Counted from the stretch's first letter, positions 1 through 8,656 are shown. The stretch is DNA of 64,000 bases from Bacteroidota bacterium (GCA_005884665.1 VBAT01000010.1:538662-602661), one strand, 5' to 3'. A program made the numbers and translations. The notes: generated from the letters alone by a model not told the origin.

Positions 1-748
1 CGATCACCCGGCAGCCTGCACCTTTCAATGAAGCGGCAGAACCTTTACCCACATCGCCATAACCGCCCACGACAGCCACTTTGCCTGCCAACATCACATC
101 GGTAGCCCGGCGGATAGCGTCTACCAGGCTTTCTTTACAACCGTATTTATTATCAAACTTGGATTTGGTAACTGAATCATTCACATTGATAGAAGGCATC
201 GGGAGAGTGCCTTTCGCTACTCTCTCATACAAACGGTGAACACCGGTAGTAGTTTCTTCCGAAATACCTTTTACATGTTGTACCAGTTCGGGGTAAGTAT
301 CAAGCACCATATTTGTCAGGTCGCCGCCATCGTCGAGGATCATATTCAGCGGGCGATCCTTACCACCGAAGAATAATGTTTGTTCAATACACCAGTCTGC
401 TTCTTCCACAGTCTGTCCTTTCCAGGCAAACACGCCAACACCGGTAGCTGCGATGGCAGCAGCTGCATGGTCCTGCGTGGAGAAAATATTGCAGGAACTC
501 CATTTTACTTCAGCGCCAAGGGCGGTCAAAGTCTCTATCAGTACAGCGGTCTGAATAGTCATGTGTAAACATCCTGCTACTCTTGCGCCTTTCAACGGTT
601 GAGAAGGCCCATATTCTTTACGAATGCTCATCAGGCCCGGCATTTCAGCCTCAGCCAGACGGATTTCTTTGCGACCCCATTCTGCCAGCGATATGTCGGC
701 CACTTTATAAGGCAAGGAGAAATCAATGGATTTAGTTGCGGTTGACAT
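1..748 (-). CDS. ahcY: Adenosylhomocysteinase, N-terminal part (cut by window edge)
   Basis: Hydrolyses S-adenosylhomocysteine to adenosine and homocysteine in the cytosol, relieving product inhibition of SAM-dependent methylation. The ORF track does not list it because the gene runs off the left edge. Reading the minus strand from the ATG at 748 gives [20 protein letters not shown] and about 249 residues, ending in the NAD-binding loop GYGDVGKG that marks this family. The N-terminal substrate domain is present, including a QDHAAAAIA stretch; the C-terminus lies outside the window. A TACCTTTG box (complement 770-777) sits 21 bases upstream of the start and is a plausible promoter -7 element. 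Identity is very secure. Confidence 0.96.
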   Translation of the reverse strand, partial: MSTATKSIDFSLPYKVADISLAEWGRKEIRLAEAEMPGLMSIRKEYGPSQPLKGARVAGCLHMTIQTAVLIETLTALGAEVKWSSCNIFSTQDHAAAAIAATGVGVFAWKGQTVEEADWCIEQTLFFGGKDRPLNMILDDGGDLTNMVLDTYPELVQHVKGISEETTTGVHRLYERVAKGTLPMPSINVNDSVTKSKFDNKYGCKESLVDAIRRATDVMLAGKVAVVGGYGDVGKGSAASLKGAGCRVI

Positions 749-769
749 GTTTGTAGTTTTTTTAAGCGG

Positions 770-777
770 CAAAGGTA
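770..777 (-). promoter_or_regulatory. Candidate -7 promoter box of ahcY (TACCTTTG)
   Basis: The minus strand reads TACCTTTG, matching the Bacteroidota TAnnTTTG -7 consensus, 21 bases before the ahcY ATG. No convincing -33 element was checked, so this rests on motif and position only. Confidence 0.5.
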
Positions 778-885
778 AGTTTTACCCCTGTACAAGCCTA
801 ATCGGCTGAGAGGTTTGTGAATAATATTTGCTGCTGCGGGCTTCGACATTGAAGGTCAGCAAGACCACAAACCGGGCAATCATCC

Positions 886-893
886 TAACTTTG
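886..893 (+). promoter_or_regulatory. Candidate -7 promoter box (TAACTTTG)
   Basis: TAACTTTG fits TAnnTTTG and lies 16 bases upstream of the ATG at 910. It faces away from the ahcY box, so the 160-bp spacer probably holds a divergent promoter pair. Confidence 0.45.
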
Positions 894-909
894 AAAAAAA
901 GGATAATTT

Positions 910-1209
910 ATGTACGCCTACGATACCGTATCGGGCGCCGTGGAAGACTTGAAGAAACGCGGCTATAATATGGATTTTAACCTGCGGGATAACTGTCTTA
1001 TCTGCCACGATGATGTATTCAACGTGGACGATTTCGAGATCGTGGAGTATTATCGGTTCGAAGGCGATTCGGATCCCGCTGATGAAGCTGTAGTATATGC
1101 GATCGAAGGTAAAAAAGGACAGAAAGGAGTGCTGGTGAACGGGTATGGTCCATCATCAGATCAAATGAGTTCGGAAATGGCGAAGAAGCTACATATGCAT
1201 AAAGACTAG
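910..1209 (+). CDS. Hypothetical small acidic protein (99 aa)
   Basis: I do not recognise a defined function. The protein is short and acidic with no signal peptide or membrane segment, so it is probably cytosolic. Similar-looking short Bacteroidota proteins are sometimes labelled phosphoribosylpyrophosphate synthetase, but no PRPP-binding motif is visible and that label should not be used. It starts at an ATG preceded by AAAAAAAGG and a TAnnTTTG box. It reads co-directionally into the next gene 44 bases on, so the two may be co-transcribed. The ORF is likely real because of promoter position and ordinary composition. Confidence 0.7.
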   Translation: MYAYDTVSGAVEDLKKRGYNMDFNLRDNCLICHDDVFNVDDFEIVEYYRFEGDSDPADEAVVYAIEGKKGQKGVLVNGYGPSSDQMSSEMAKKLHMHKD

Positions 1210-1253
1210 ATCCGGACAATGAAACCGAATTGCAAAAAAACGAAATACGAAAT

Positions 1254-1691
1254 ATGAGACATCGTTTATTACTGTTGGTGTTTTGCTTACCGCTGATGCT
1301 GTCAGCCCAGAAAAAGGATTCATTAAAACTAGTGTGCCCTCTAAACGATGCTGTTGAGCCACCTGCTGAAAAGCAGCCCTATAGCCTGGGCGTAACAGAA
1401 GTCAAGATAGTTCTCACCAGTGCGACTGACACATCTGTGAAAGCCTGCACAGCCGGAACGGTGACCAATGTTATGAAGGATGATGACGGTACCTGGATGC
1501 TAATGCTAAATTCGAAAGATTATTATTTCTTGTATTCTGGTATCACCAGGACTTCTGCAAGAAGAGGAATGAGAGTGCAGGCGGGTGATGCGATCGGCTA
1601 CCTCAAGCCAGGCGGGAAAATCGAATTCCAACTTTACGATTTTGAAACACCGCTCGACCCGAAGAAGTATGTTAAATGCCTAAAGCAGTAA
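1254..1691 (+). CDS. Exported protein with degenerate M23/LytM-like fold
   Basis: A 145-residue protein starting at the second Met of the track ORF; MRHRLLLLVFCLPLMLSAQ is a clear signal peptide with a signal peptidase I site near AQ-KK. The C-terminal half (CTAGTVTNV, LYSGI, VQAGDAIGYL, IEFQLYDFETPLDPKKYV) follows the layout of lipoyl/M23 peptidase hairpins: a GTV turn, a 'G' then 'G-D-x-I-G' turn, and a closing 'xLDP'. The zinc-binding histidines of active M23 peptidases are absent. It is therefore probably a non-enzymatic periplasmic M23-like domain, by analogy with degenerate LytM factors that regulate amidases. That role is inference. Confidence 0.65.
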   Translation: MRHRLLLLVFCLPLMLSAQKKDSLKLVCPLNDAVEPPAEKQPYSLGVTEVKIVLTSATDTSVKACTAGTVTNVMKDDDGTWMLMLNSKDYYFLYSGITRTSARRGMRVQAGDAIGYLKPGGKIEFQLYDFETPLDPKKYVKCLKQ

Positions 1692-1800
1692 GATGCCAGA
1701 TACTGGATGCTAGATACTGGATGCTAGATACTGGATGCCAGATACTGGATGCATCCTACATAACAACAGCATCCTGTATCTAGCATCTGGCATCCATCCA
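1692..1800 (+). repeat. Period-7 inverted repeat block
   Basis: The left arm reads as consecutive heptamers of the form RGATNCY (AGATGCC, AGATACT, GGATGCT, AGATACT and so on, nine units). After a short unique centre the right arm reads AGCATCC, TGTATCT, AGCATCT, GGCATCC, its inverse complement. It fills the spacer between convergent genes. Five further blocks of this GGATGCT type are listed at 7521, 37259, 40622, 50830 and 58801. Confidence 0.85.
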
Positions 1801-1833
1801 ACGTTCATTAGTCCCTGCTGACTCACGCACAAT

Positions 1834-2322
1834 TCATAGTTTCTTTTCCAAAACATAATCATCCATAATAAACCCACTCCCAATGTCAAGCTTTATCATT
1901 TCCCTTTCAACAAATCCCAGTTTTTCATAGAAGGCTTTTGCTTTATTGTTGCGGTTTACCTGCAGTTCAAGAGTAGTTGCGCCCTGCTTCCTGATTTCGC
2001 TGATCACATGATCGATCATAAACTTCCCGGTGCCTTTTCCCTGCTGCGAAACAAGAACATAGATCTTATGCAGTTTCCAGGCCCGAGGTTTTAATTCCTG
2101 ATAACAGGCAAAACCAACCGGTTCTTCTCCTTCGTATACAAAAATGAACTGAGAACCATCCTCCATTTGTTTTTTTAATGACGCTTCGCTGTACATCAGG
2201 TCGAGCATATAGTCAATCTGCGACTGGGAAAGTATCTGCGCATAGGTCTGTGGCCATACCTGGAAAGTCAGGCGGCGAATAAGTGGAATGTCTTCAACGG
2301 TTGCTTTCTGGATAGTAAGCAA
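1834..2322 (-). CDS. GNAT-family N-acetyltransferase
   Basis: A 162-residue single-domain acetyltransferase expected to transfer acetyl from acetyl-CoA to an amine. The GNAT landmarks are visible: the acetyl-CoA pyrophosphate loop as QQGKGTGKFMID (Q/R-x-x-G-x-G/A), a preceding 'KLHKIYV' beta strand, and the C-terminal 'NNKAKAFYEKLGF' motif. The substrate cannot be told from sequence. The start is TTG at 2322; no better ATG lies upstream in frame. It sits 50 bases downstream of the icd stop codon and has the same strand, but a heptad repeat lies between, so co-transcription is uncertain. Confidence 0.88.
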   Translation of the reverse strand: MLTIQKATVEDIPLIRRLTFQVWPQTYAQILSQSQIDYMLDLMYSEASLKKQMEDGSQFIFVYEGEEPVGFACYQELKPRAWKLHKIYVLVSQQGKGTGKFMIDHVISEIRKQGATTLELQVNRNNKAKAFYEKLGFVEREMIKLDIGSGFIMDDYVLEKKL

Positions 2323-2345
2323 AGAGTTAATGTTTTTGAGATTCT

Positions 2346-2373
2346 TTTAGAAAGAAATCCGAAACCAGAAAAC
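2346..2373 (-). repeat. Short period-7 repeat (GAAAYCC type)
   Basis: On the plus strand AGAAATC, CGAAACC and AGAAAAC follow one another at exactly 7 bp and run into the icd stop codon (2373-2375). It is a single arm with no obvious inverse partner. Confidence 0.55.
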
Positions 2374-3605
2374 TAGGCTCCTATTTTTTTCTTCAGGTTC
2401 GCATCAATAGCATCTAAAAATTCTTCGGTATACAGGTAATCCTTCAAATGTTCTACCTTAGGTTTTATTGTGATCGCTAGATCTTTGGTCATTTTACCCT
2501 GTTCTACAGTTTCTATACAGACTGCTTCCAGTGTATTGGCAAAATCGATCAATTCCTGGTTATTGTCGAGCTTGCCTCTGAATGCCAGCCCTCTTGTCCA
2601 TGCAAAGATCGAAGCGATTGGGTTGGTAGAGGTGGGATTGCCTTTCTGGTATTCACGGTAATGACGGGTTACGGTACCATGAGCAGCTTCTGCTTCCATG
2701 GTTTTGCCATCAGGCGTAACTAAAACAGATGTCATCAGGCCCAACGATCCAAATCCCTGCGCAACTGTATCACTTTGCACATCTCCGTCATAGTTCTTGC
2801 AGGCCCAGACAAAATTGCCATTCCATTTTAATGCGCTCGCTACCATATCATCGATCAGGCGGTGTTCATACACAATGCCCGCGGCGTCAAACTGGGTCTT
2901 GAATTCATTTTTATAGATATCTTCAAAAATGTCCTTGAAGCGGCCGTCGTATTTCTTAAGGATTGTGTTTTTCGTAGAAAGATATAGAGGCCATTTTTTG
3001 CTAAGCGCCATGTTGAAACAACTTCTTGCAAAACCTTTAATGCTTTCATCCGTATTGTACATGCTAAGTGCAACGCCGTCACCCTTGAAATTAAAAACTT
3101 CAAAGGTCTGAGGTACACCCCCTCCTTCGGGAGTGAAGGTCATTGTCAATTTTCCTTTGCCTTTTATTACGGTGTCAGTAGCCCTGTACTGATCACCAAA
3201 TGCATGCCTTCCGACGATGATCGGTGCAGTCCAGTTGGTCACCAACCGAGGGATGTTTTTTATGACAATTGGTTCGCGGAATACGGTACCGTCGAGAATG
3301 TTACGGATTGTTCCGTTCGGGCTCTTCCACATACTTGACAGGTTGAATTCTTTCACCCTTGCTTCATCGGGAGTGATCGTCGCACATTTGATGCCCACTC
3401 CATATTGTTTGATGGCATTTGCAGCATCAATAGTCACCTGGTCTTTTGTCTGGTCCCTGTACTCGAGGCCAAGGTCGAAATATTTAATATCGAGATCCAG
3501 GTAGGGGAGTATGAGTTTGTTTTTGATAAACTTCCAGATAATGCGGGTCATCTCATCGCCATCCAGTTCCACCACGGGGTTTGCAACTTTGATCTTTTGA
3601 GCCAT
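2373..3605 (-). CDS. icd: NADP-dependent isocitrate dehydrogenase
   Basis: Oxidative decarboxylation of isocitrate to 2-oxoglutarate in the TCA cycle, producing NADPH. The 410-residue length and the start [21 protein letters not shown] match the eukaryote-like, homodimeric type II enzyme. Substrate-binding signatures are present: [19 protein letters not shown], the active-site tyrosine region in '[13 protein letters not shown]', the metal-binding aspartates in LIDDMVA and 'DGDVQSD', and the NADP-specific '[12 protein letters not shown]'. It is complete with no disruption. The plus-strand ORFs of 60-100 residues overlapping it in the track are shadows. Confidence 0.96.
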   Translation of the reverse strand: MAQKIKVANPVVELDGDEMTRIIWKFIKNKLILPYLDLDIKYFDLGLEYRDQTKDQVTIDAANAIKQYGVGIKCATITPDEARVKEFNLSSMWKSPNGTIRNILDGTVFREPIVIKNIPRLVTNWTAPIIVGRHAFGDQYRATDTVIKGKGKLTMTFTPEGGGVPQTFEVFNFKGDGVALSMYNTDESIKGFARSCFNMALSKKWPLYLSTKNTILKKYDGRFKDIFEDIYKNEFKTQFDAAGIVYEHRLIDDMVASALKWNGNFVWACKNYDGDVQSDTVAQGFGSLGLMTSVLVTPDGKTMEAEAAHGTVTRHYREYQKGNPTSTNPIASIFAWTRGLAFRGKLDNNQELIDFANTLEAVCIETVEQGKMTKDLAITIKPKVEHLKDYLYTEEFLDAIDANLKKKIGA

Positions 3606-3889
3606 ACAAAACAGATGTTTAGGTTAAAATTTGAAGTTGGCAAAACTACAATTTTAATAAATAGCCAATTCACCGGTTTTTCCTCCTCCTGCACGAAAAC
3701 ATAGTTAATAGCCCGGAAAAAGATCAGCGAGCACAATATTGCTCGCTTTCCCGGCTGTGCTGAATTTGTGAGTCCCGGATGGCTATTTCTAAAAAAACGG
3801 CACAATGTCTGCCGTAAAGCAGTGGTTTTCTCCTACCCCTTGATCTGAGTCAATTATTTGTTGTAACTTTTTATCTGATTTATAGTAGC

Positions 3890-4528
3890 ATGGAAACAGC
3901 AAGACCATTTTTGACCTACCTGAGAAAGTTTGTTAATCTCACCGACGATGAGTTTACCCGCTGCATTATGCCCATAAGTAAAATAAGGCGGTTTGGAAAA
4001 AAAGAGTTTCTTACGAGAGCCGGTGAAGTCGAAGATCATTTCAACTTTATCATCAAAGGACTGGTGCGCAAGTATTACAAGAAGAACAGTCATGAGATCA
4101 ATACGCAGATATCGATGGAAGGTCATATCATCCTGAGCCAGGAATCCTTCCATAGTCGCACTCCTTCGGAATACTTTGTTGAAACGATCGAGCCTTCGAT
4201 ATTTATCTCCATCCAGTATGATGACCTGGAGCAGTTATATAGCCAGTCAAAGAAAATGGAACATTTGGGAAGGCTGGTAATTACGCATACCATGATGCTT
4301 AAAGACCGCTGGCAGATGCAGATGGTAAAGATGACGCCCAGGGAAAGATTCCTGAATTTTGTAATGAAGAACCCCGACCTGTTGCAGCGTGTTCCCCAAA
4401 AATATCTCGCTTCTTATCTCAACATCAAACCGGAAACCTTTAGTCGTTTTAAACACCTGCTTCGAAGCCACTCCCGGAGTATTCATCCACCGAAACCCGG
4501 CAACAGTCATTCGCTTTCTGCTGCCTAA
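3890..4528 (+). CDS. Crp/Fnr-family transcriptional regulator
   Basis: A 212-residue protein with an N-terminal cyclic-nucleotide-binding-like beta barrel (about residues 25-125, with the typical FLTRAGEVEDHFNFIIKGLVRKYY pattern) and a long dimerisation helix. The C-terminus YLASYLNIKPETFSRFKHLL is the helix-turn-helix recognition segment of Bacteroidota Crp-like regulators. The canonical cAMP-binding Arg/Ser pocket is not preserved, so the ligand is unknown. The last 20 residues, rich in Ser/His/Pro, are unlike the usual short basic end and might reflect a late frameshift. It is divergent from icd. The 285-base spacer upstream holds a GCGAGCA/TGCTCGC hairpin near 3727-3747. Confidence 0.85.
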   Translation: METARPFLTYLRKFVNLTDDEFTRCIMPISKIRRFGKKEFLTRAGEVEDHFNFIIKGLVRKYYKKNSHEINTQISMEGHIILSQESFHSRTPSEYFVETIEPSIFISIQYDDLEQLYSQSKKMEHLGRLVITHTMMLKDRWQMQMVKMTPRERFLNFVMKNPDLLQRVPQKYLASYLNIKPETFSRFKHLLRSHSRSIHPPKPGNSHSLSAA

Positions 4529-4559
4529 TGAGAGGTTTGCAGCTGAATAAGATCATACA

Positions 4560-4937
4560 TCAGGATGACCAGGTATCCAGCAGTAGCAACAAAGAAACGG
4601 CGATCAATATTATTCCTCCAATGACAGAACTTCGCGCAGTAAATGCTCTTGTCGCTGTCCGGCTGAATGCGATAGGGTAAACTGCATAGATTACACATTT
4701 TACAAGCATAATCCATCCCGCTAGGGTAAGTATAAGTGAAGAGCGCAGTTCCCAGCGACTATGAAACGTTACGATCACGATGGCAATCGGCAATGTATAA
4801 ATAACAACTAAAAAGCCTCCATATGTTTTGGATCGCAGCCATTTAAAAAAATCCACCCAGGGCCCAGGCTGCAGCAAATGCGAGAGGCCTACCAGCAGGA
4901 AGACAAAACCGAATATTCTTTCTAACAATAATTGCAT
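4560..4937 (-). CDS. Small integral membrane protein (125 aa)
   Basis: No family recognised with confidence. It has four hydrophobic segments (about residues 4-22, 38-57, 67-89 and 103-120) separated by short charged loops, a size and spacing like small DoxX-like or DUF-type membrane proteins. It starts 2 bases after the end of the UspA reading frame on the same strand, so it is probably the last gene of the mntR-mntH-UspA transcription unit. A link to metal homeostasis is inference from position only. Confidence 0.65.
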   Translation of the reverse strand: MQLLLERIFGFVFLLVGLSHLLQPGPWVDFFKWLRSKTYGGFLVVIYTLPIAIVIVTFHSRWELRSSLILTLAGWIMLVKCVIYAVYPIAFSRTATRAFTARSSVIGGIILIAVSLLLLLDTWSS

Positions 4938-4939
4938 CT

Positions 4940-5479
4940 TCAGAGGTTGACAATAAAAACAGGAATCTTTAACTCATGCCTCACCGTGTTAATTGTTTCG
5001 CCGTAGAGAATGTCCTTGATGCCGGCATGGCCGTGCGCCCCGATAACAAGCATATCGGCTTCTCCTTTTTTTACCAGCCTTACAATTTCCTTGGCCCGTT
5101 CACCAAAGCCCATTAGCGGTTCGGCTTGTATCCCTCTTTCCTTTAGTTGCTCGGTATAAAAAATCAAGTGCTCCTTATCTTTCTCTGTTTCCAAATCGTC
5201 ACTTTCATTTTGATAAATCCTTGCAGGCACGCTTTCCACGACATGAATAAGTATATAGGATGTATCGCTGGTACCCTGGCCCAGTGCATGCGACAACAAT
5301 TTTTGATCGTTCTGGCTAAAATCCAAAGCCACTGCGATCCGGTTATAGGATGGAAGCGATAAGGTCTGGAGTGAAACGGCCTCAGGATGAAGCTGGATAG
5401 GAATATGCTTGCGGCGCCTGTCGCAATTATCAGTAAGGCAACAAAGGCAAGACCGGCGACAATGATCACAATTTTCCAA
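4940..5479 (-). CDS. Universal stress protein (UspA) domain, frame-shifted tail of the Nramp gene
   Basis: From about residue 45 (SYNRIAVALDFSQNDQKLL) to the end the frame encodes a full UspA domain, including the nucleotide-binding GAHGHAGIKDILYGETINTV pattern and a closing beta strand PVFIVNL. The first 40 or so residues of the track ORF (Cys/Arg-rich) are out-of-frame Nramp sequence and not real. The domain is read -1 relative to the upstream Nramp frame; family memory is that many Bacteroidota Nramp proteins carry this domain fused at the C-terminus. It is therefore most likely the displaced end of one fused protein, not a separate gene; no good start codon precedes it. Confidence 0.8.
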   Translation of the reverse strand: MENCDHCRRSCLCCLTDNCDRRRKHIPIQLHPEAVSLQTLSLPSYNRIAVALDFSQNDQKLLSHALGQGTSDTSYILIHVVESVPARIYQNESDDLETEKDKEHLIFYTEQLKERGIQAEPLMGFGERAKEIVRLVKKGEADMLVIGAHGHAGIKDILYGETINTVRHELKIPVFIVNL

Positions 5480-6807
5480 AAAGTATTATTCGACGTAGCG
5501 AAATAGTCGGCAGCCTGGCCGGTTACCATGTTCAGGTTGAGATATACGAGTATTGCAGTGATCACCCATGCCGTTACCTGGACCAGTGGCCTGATGGCAA
5601 AACTGCCCATGGTCTTCTTGTCGCTTACAAAATGTATAAGCGGGATAACTGCAAAGCCCAGTTGCAGGCTCAATATCACCTGGCTTAGGATGAGCAGGCT
5701 GTCTATATCTTTTTCGCCATTGACAAGTATGACAATAACCGCCGGTATGATAGCGATCAATCGTGTTATCAGGCGACGCACCCATGGATTGATGCGCAGG
5801 CGGAGATATCCTTCCATTACGATCTGCCCGGCCAGGGTGCCCGTTACAGTTGAACTCTGTCCCGAGCAGATAAGAGCCACGGCAAATAATACCGGCGCCA
5901 CCTTGGTACCTAATAACTGGTCCAGTAAATGGTGCGCTGTTTTTATTTCAGCCACATCGGTTCTCCCGGTTTTAAAAAAAACGGTGGCTGCAAGAACAAG
6001 TATTGCGGCATTCACAAAGAAAGCAAGGTTCAGTGCCACAGCGCTATCTATAATATTTAAGCGGATCGCTTTTTTTATACCCTGCTTAGTCCGTCTGATC
6101 TTCCGGGTCTGCACGAGCGCCGAATGCAGGTAAAGATTATGTGGCATCACCGTCGCGCCTATGATCCCGATGGCTATGTATAAAGCGGTATCGTTAGGTA
6201 TGTGCGGAACAAACCCCGTGACCACTTCACCCATGTCAGGTTTGGCTAGAACGATTTCAACCAGGAACGAAAGGCCGATGATAAATACGAGACCGATGAT
6301 AAATGCCTCCATTTTTCTCATTCCGAGTTTCTGAAGAAACAGCAGCAGGAATGTATCGAGTACCGTGATCAATACACCCCATATTAAAGGAATGCCTGTC
6401 AAAAGCTGTAAACCAATTGCCATACCCAGCACTTCGGCAAGGTCACAGGCGGCGATGGCGATTTCAGCCAGCACATACAGTGCGAAGTTGATCGGTGCAG
6501 GATATGTTTCCCGGTTAGCTTGCGCAAGGTCCCTTCTTCTAACGATCCCCAGTCTTGCCGACAGGCTTTGCAGCAGCAGTGCCATCAGGTTGCTCATTAA
6601 CAGTACCCAGATCAGGGTATAGCCAAACTGGCTTCCACCGGCAAGGTCTGTAGCCCAGTTGCCAGGATCCATATACCCTACGCTAACGAGATAGGCAGGG
6701 CCGAAAAAAGAAAGTATTCTTCTCCAGACAGGCCTGTGGGCCGAAGTAGTATCAATCGTCTCATGTACCTCGCTCAATGATTTATCATCATGGATTCTAT
6801 TCATCAT
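5164..6807 (-). CDS. mntH: Nramp-family Mn2+/Fe2+ transporter (C-terminus out of frame)
   Basis: Proton-coupled divalent metal importer in the inner membrane. The protein has about eleven membrane segments. The two metal-binding helices are intact: DPGN in 'GYMDPGNWATDLAGG' (TM1) and MPHN in 'GATVMPHNLYLHSALVQTR' (TM6). After about residue 500 (IATGAASIFLSSFILR) the frame continues into Arg/His/Trp-rich sequence with no family likeness, while the UspA domain appears in the -1 frame. That indicates a one-base loss (or equivalent) near 5380-5430. The start is taken at the ATG pair (6807/6804); the track start at 6840 would overlap the repressor gene by 44 bases. It forms an operon with the DtxR-type gene upstream. 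Confidence 0.88.
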   Translation of the reverse strand: MMNRIHDDKSLSEVHETIDTTSAHRPVWRRILSFFGPAYLVSVGYMDPGNWATDLAGGSQFGYTLIWVLLMSNLMALLLQSLSARLGIVRRRDLAQANRETYPAPINFALYVLAEIAIAACDLAEVLGMAIGLQLLTGIPLIWGVLITVLDTFLLLFLQKLGMRKMEAFIIGLVFIIGLSFLVEIVLAKPDMGEVVTGFVPHIPNDTALYIAIGIIGATVMPHNLYLHSALVQTRKIRRTKQGIKKAIRLNIIDSAVALNLAFFVNAAILVLAATVFFKTGRTDVAEIKTAHHLLDQLLGTKVAPVLFAVALICSGQSSTVTGTLAGQIVMEGYLRLRINPWVRRLITRLIAIIPAVIVILVNGEKDIDSLLILSQVILSLQLGFAVIPLIHFVSDKKTMGSFAIRPLVQVTAWVITAILVYLNLNMVTGQAADYFATSNNTFWKIVIIVAGLAFVALLIIATGAASIFLSSFILRPFHSRPYRFHPITGSQWLWILARTIKNCCRMHWARVPAIHPIYLFMSWKACLQGFIKMKVTIWKQRKIRST

Positions 6808-7462
6808 ATTTTGCAAAAATGTTTTTCGAAAGTTGTTCACTGATGTTGATCGGGGACTGCTGCCTGATCTTTATTTCAAGTGAGTTGTCAAAATTGAATT
6901 TCCTCTTCACTTCAAGCCGGGTGCCGATCCCGATCTTTTTATGACCCAATAATTCCAGCATTTCATTCGATTGATCGCTGACATGGCTTACAACTGCCGG
7001 CTTGTTAAGCGGCAAGTCCTGCAAACAGACCTGGCGGCTTGTTTCGATACGGCCGTGCATATCGGGAATGGGATCTCCGTGCGGGTCAAAGCGGGGAAAA
7101 CCAAGAAACTCATCCAGTTTATCAATTAGTTTTTTGCTGCTGACATGCTCCAGGTCTTCAGCCACTGCATGCACCTCCTCCCAGCTGAATTTTAATTTCT
7201 CCGCAAGGAAGTACTCCCATAAACGATGACGCCGGATGATTCCCAGCGCTACTTTTTTTCCATCGGGACTAAGCCGGAAGCCGTGATAAGCCTGGTAGTG
7301 TACCAGCTTTTTGGTCTTTAACTTTTTCATCATGTCGGTGATGGAAGCAGGCTTGGTCTTCAATTCTGCGGCCAGTTCATTGGTCGTGACTGTTCCATCA
7401 GTATGCTGAAGGTGAAAAATCGCCTTGATATAGTTTTCTTCACTCGTGGAATAGTTCAACAT
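6797..7462 (-). CDS. DtxR/MntR-family metal-dependent repressor
   Basis: A 221-residue regulator with an N-terminal winged helix (TVTTNELAAELKTKPASITDMMKKL), a dimerisation and metal-binding helix region (RRHRLWEYFLAEKL, EEVHAVAEDLEHV with His/Glu ligands) and a C-terminal FeoA/SH3-like domain. Its stop codon overlaps the start of the Nramp gene, so repressor and transporter are co-expressed. A near-perfect palindrome lies 12 bases upstream of its ATG (complement 7475-7492). Together these suggest autoregulation and repression of metal uptake when Mn2+ (or Fe2+) is plentiful. The metal identity is inferred from the partner transporter. Confidence 0.9.
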   Translation of the reverse strand: MLNYSTSEENYIKAIFHLQHTDGTVTTNELAAELKTKPASITDMMKKLKTKKLVHYQAYHGFRLSPDGKKVALGIIRRHRLWEYFLAEKLKFSWEEVHAVAEDLEHVSSKKLIDKLDEFLGFPRFDPHGDPIPDMHGRIETSRQVCLQDLPLNKPAVVSHVSDQSNEMLELLGHKKIGIGTRLEVKRKFNFDNSLEIKIRQQSPINISEQLSKNIFAKYDE

Positions 7463-7474
7463 GACTAAAAATAT

Positions 7475-7492
7475 TTTTAGACAAACCTAAAA
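7475..7492 (-). promoter_or_regulatory. Candidate MntR/DtxR operator
   Basis: TTTTAG-ACAAAC-CTAAAA has perfect 6-bp inverted halves and is embedded in a longer A/T inverted repeat (AAAAATATTTTTAG ... CTAAAAAATATTTTT). It lies immediately upstream of the repressor start. TTAGG...CCTAA-like palindromes are typical of DtxR-family operators; the assignment follows from position plus this resemblance. Confidence 0.7.
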
Positions 7493-7520
7493 AATATTTT
7501 TGAAGACTCCAAATTAAACC

Positions 7521-7628
7521 CGATACTGGATGCTAGTTGCCAGATACTGGAAGATTGGCGCCACGAACAGGATTCTGGTCGATATAGGTCAGCATCCAGT
7601 AGCCAGCATCCAGAATCCCGCATCCAGT
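7521..7628 (+). repeat. Period-7 inverted repeat block
   Basis: Left arm heptamers CGATACT, GGATGCT, AGTTGCC, AGATACT; right arm AGCATCC, AGTAGCC, AGCATCC, AGAATCC, CGCATCC. The centre (about 45 bp) is unique. It lies between the divergent repressor and lipoprotein genes. Confidence 0.8.
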
Positions 7629-7675
7629 TGTATTCTTTCCTCAGAATGAATTAATTTGCCGCCAATTTCCAATAC

Positions 7676-8656
7676 ATGAACCGTTTCAGGGATTTAGGCC
7701 TATTGATCGTTAGTTTAATTGTACTGGCTGGTTGCAATGGCAAGAAAAAACCGTCACTTTCGGGGGAGGACCCCGTAGAAATAAATGATTTTATTGAATT
7801 TTTTCCCGTCCGGAAAGCCCCTTACCAGTTTGGGGACACGACCTTAAACAGAAAGGAAAACGATTCTACTGTTATCAGTGCAAAAGTCTTTACGCAGTTT
7901 ATTCCCGATTCCCTGATCAATCGCAGCTTTGGAAAAGGAGCAAAGGTCAAAATATATCCACTTGGAAGACTGAAATCGCCGGAATCGGATAATTTTTTAT
8001 TTGTGAAAATGGTCGCGGGGGAAAAACGAATGGCTTTTGTGTTTGCTTTTGACAAGAAAGACCAATTGAAAGACGGATTGCAACTTCTGCGCTATGGCCA
8101 GTACACGAATGCGCAGCAAACCCTGAATATTGATAAAAGTTATACCATCACTAAGACCATAACCCGCAGAAACGCCGACGGCACGATCAGCGATGGAAAA
8201 GATGTGTATAGCCTGGACAAAGAGACCGGCAAATTCATGCTGATCATGACTGATGCGCTGGATGATAAGGTCACTGAAATAATTAACCCTATTGCGGATG
8301 GTGTGAAGAAAAATAAGGTTTCAGCGGATTACACTTCTTCTAAAATGAACCTGGTTTCTATTCGTGACGGAAGAAAACCCGATCGCCTGAGCTTTTTTGT
8401 TCACATAGATAAAAACGACGGTGCCTGTACCGGTGAATTAAAAGGAGAGGCCATCTTTAAATCAGCAACGGTTGCCGAATACCGCGAAGGCGGCGACCCC
8501 TGTGTATTACGGTTTACGTTCAGCGCCTCCAGCGTTATCTTAAAAGAATTAGAAGGTTGCGGTTCTCATCGCGGTCTTCGCTGTTCTTTTGATGGATCTT
8601 TTCCAAGAAAGAAAGAACCAAAGCCAGCTAAGAAAACAACAGCGAAAACCAAATAA
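7676..8656 (+). CDS. Hypothetical lipoprotein (326 aa)
   Basis: The N-terminus LIVSLIVLAGCNGKKK contains a lipobox (LAGC, Cys at about residue 20), so the protein is exported and lipid-anchored. The mature region begins with disordered charged sequence, then a beta-rich body with 'YSLDKETGKFMLIMTDALDD' and a cysteine-containing C-terminal part, and ends in a Lys/Pro-rich basic tail. I do not recognise the family or a catalytic motif. It stands alone, with repeat-filled spacers on both sides. Confidence 0.75.
   Translation: MNRFRDLGLLIVSLIVLAGCNGKKKPSLSGEDPVEINDFIEFFPVRKAPYQFGDTTLNRKENDSTVISAKVFTQFIPDSLINRSFGKGAKVKIYPLGRLKSPESDNFLFVKMVAGEKRMAFVFAFDKKDQLKDGLQLLRYGQYTNAQQTLNIDKSYTITKTITRRNADGTISDGKDVYSLDKETGKFMLIMTDALDDKVTEIINPIADGVKKNKVSADYTSSKMNLVSIRDGRKPDRLSFFVHIDKNDGACTGELKGEAIFKSATVAEYREGGDPCVLRFTFSASSVILKELEGCGSHRGLRCSFDGSFPRKKEPKPAKKTTAKTK

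Noticed and set aside
5380-5480. Programmed -1 frameshift in the Nramp-UspA gene
   Set aside because: No clear X-XXY-YYZ slippery sequence with downstream stem in the overlap; a plain indel is simpler. Kept only as a possibility in the finding.
5528-6133. 201-residue plus-strand ORF
   Set aside because: Antisense shadow of the Nramp gene.
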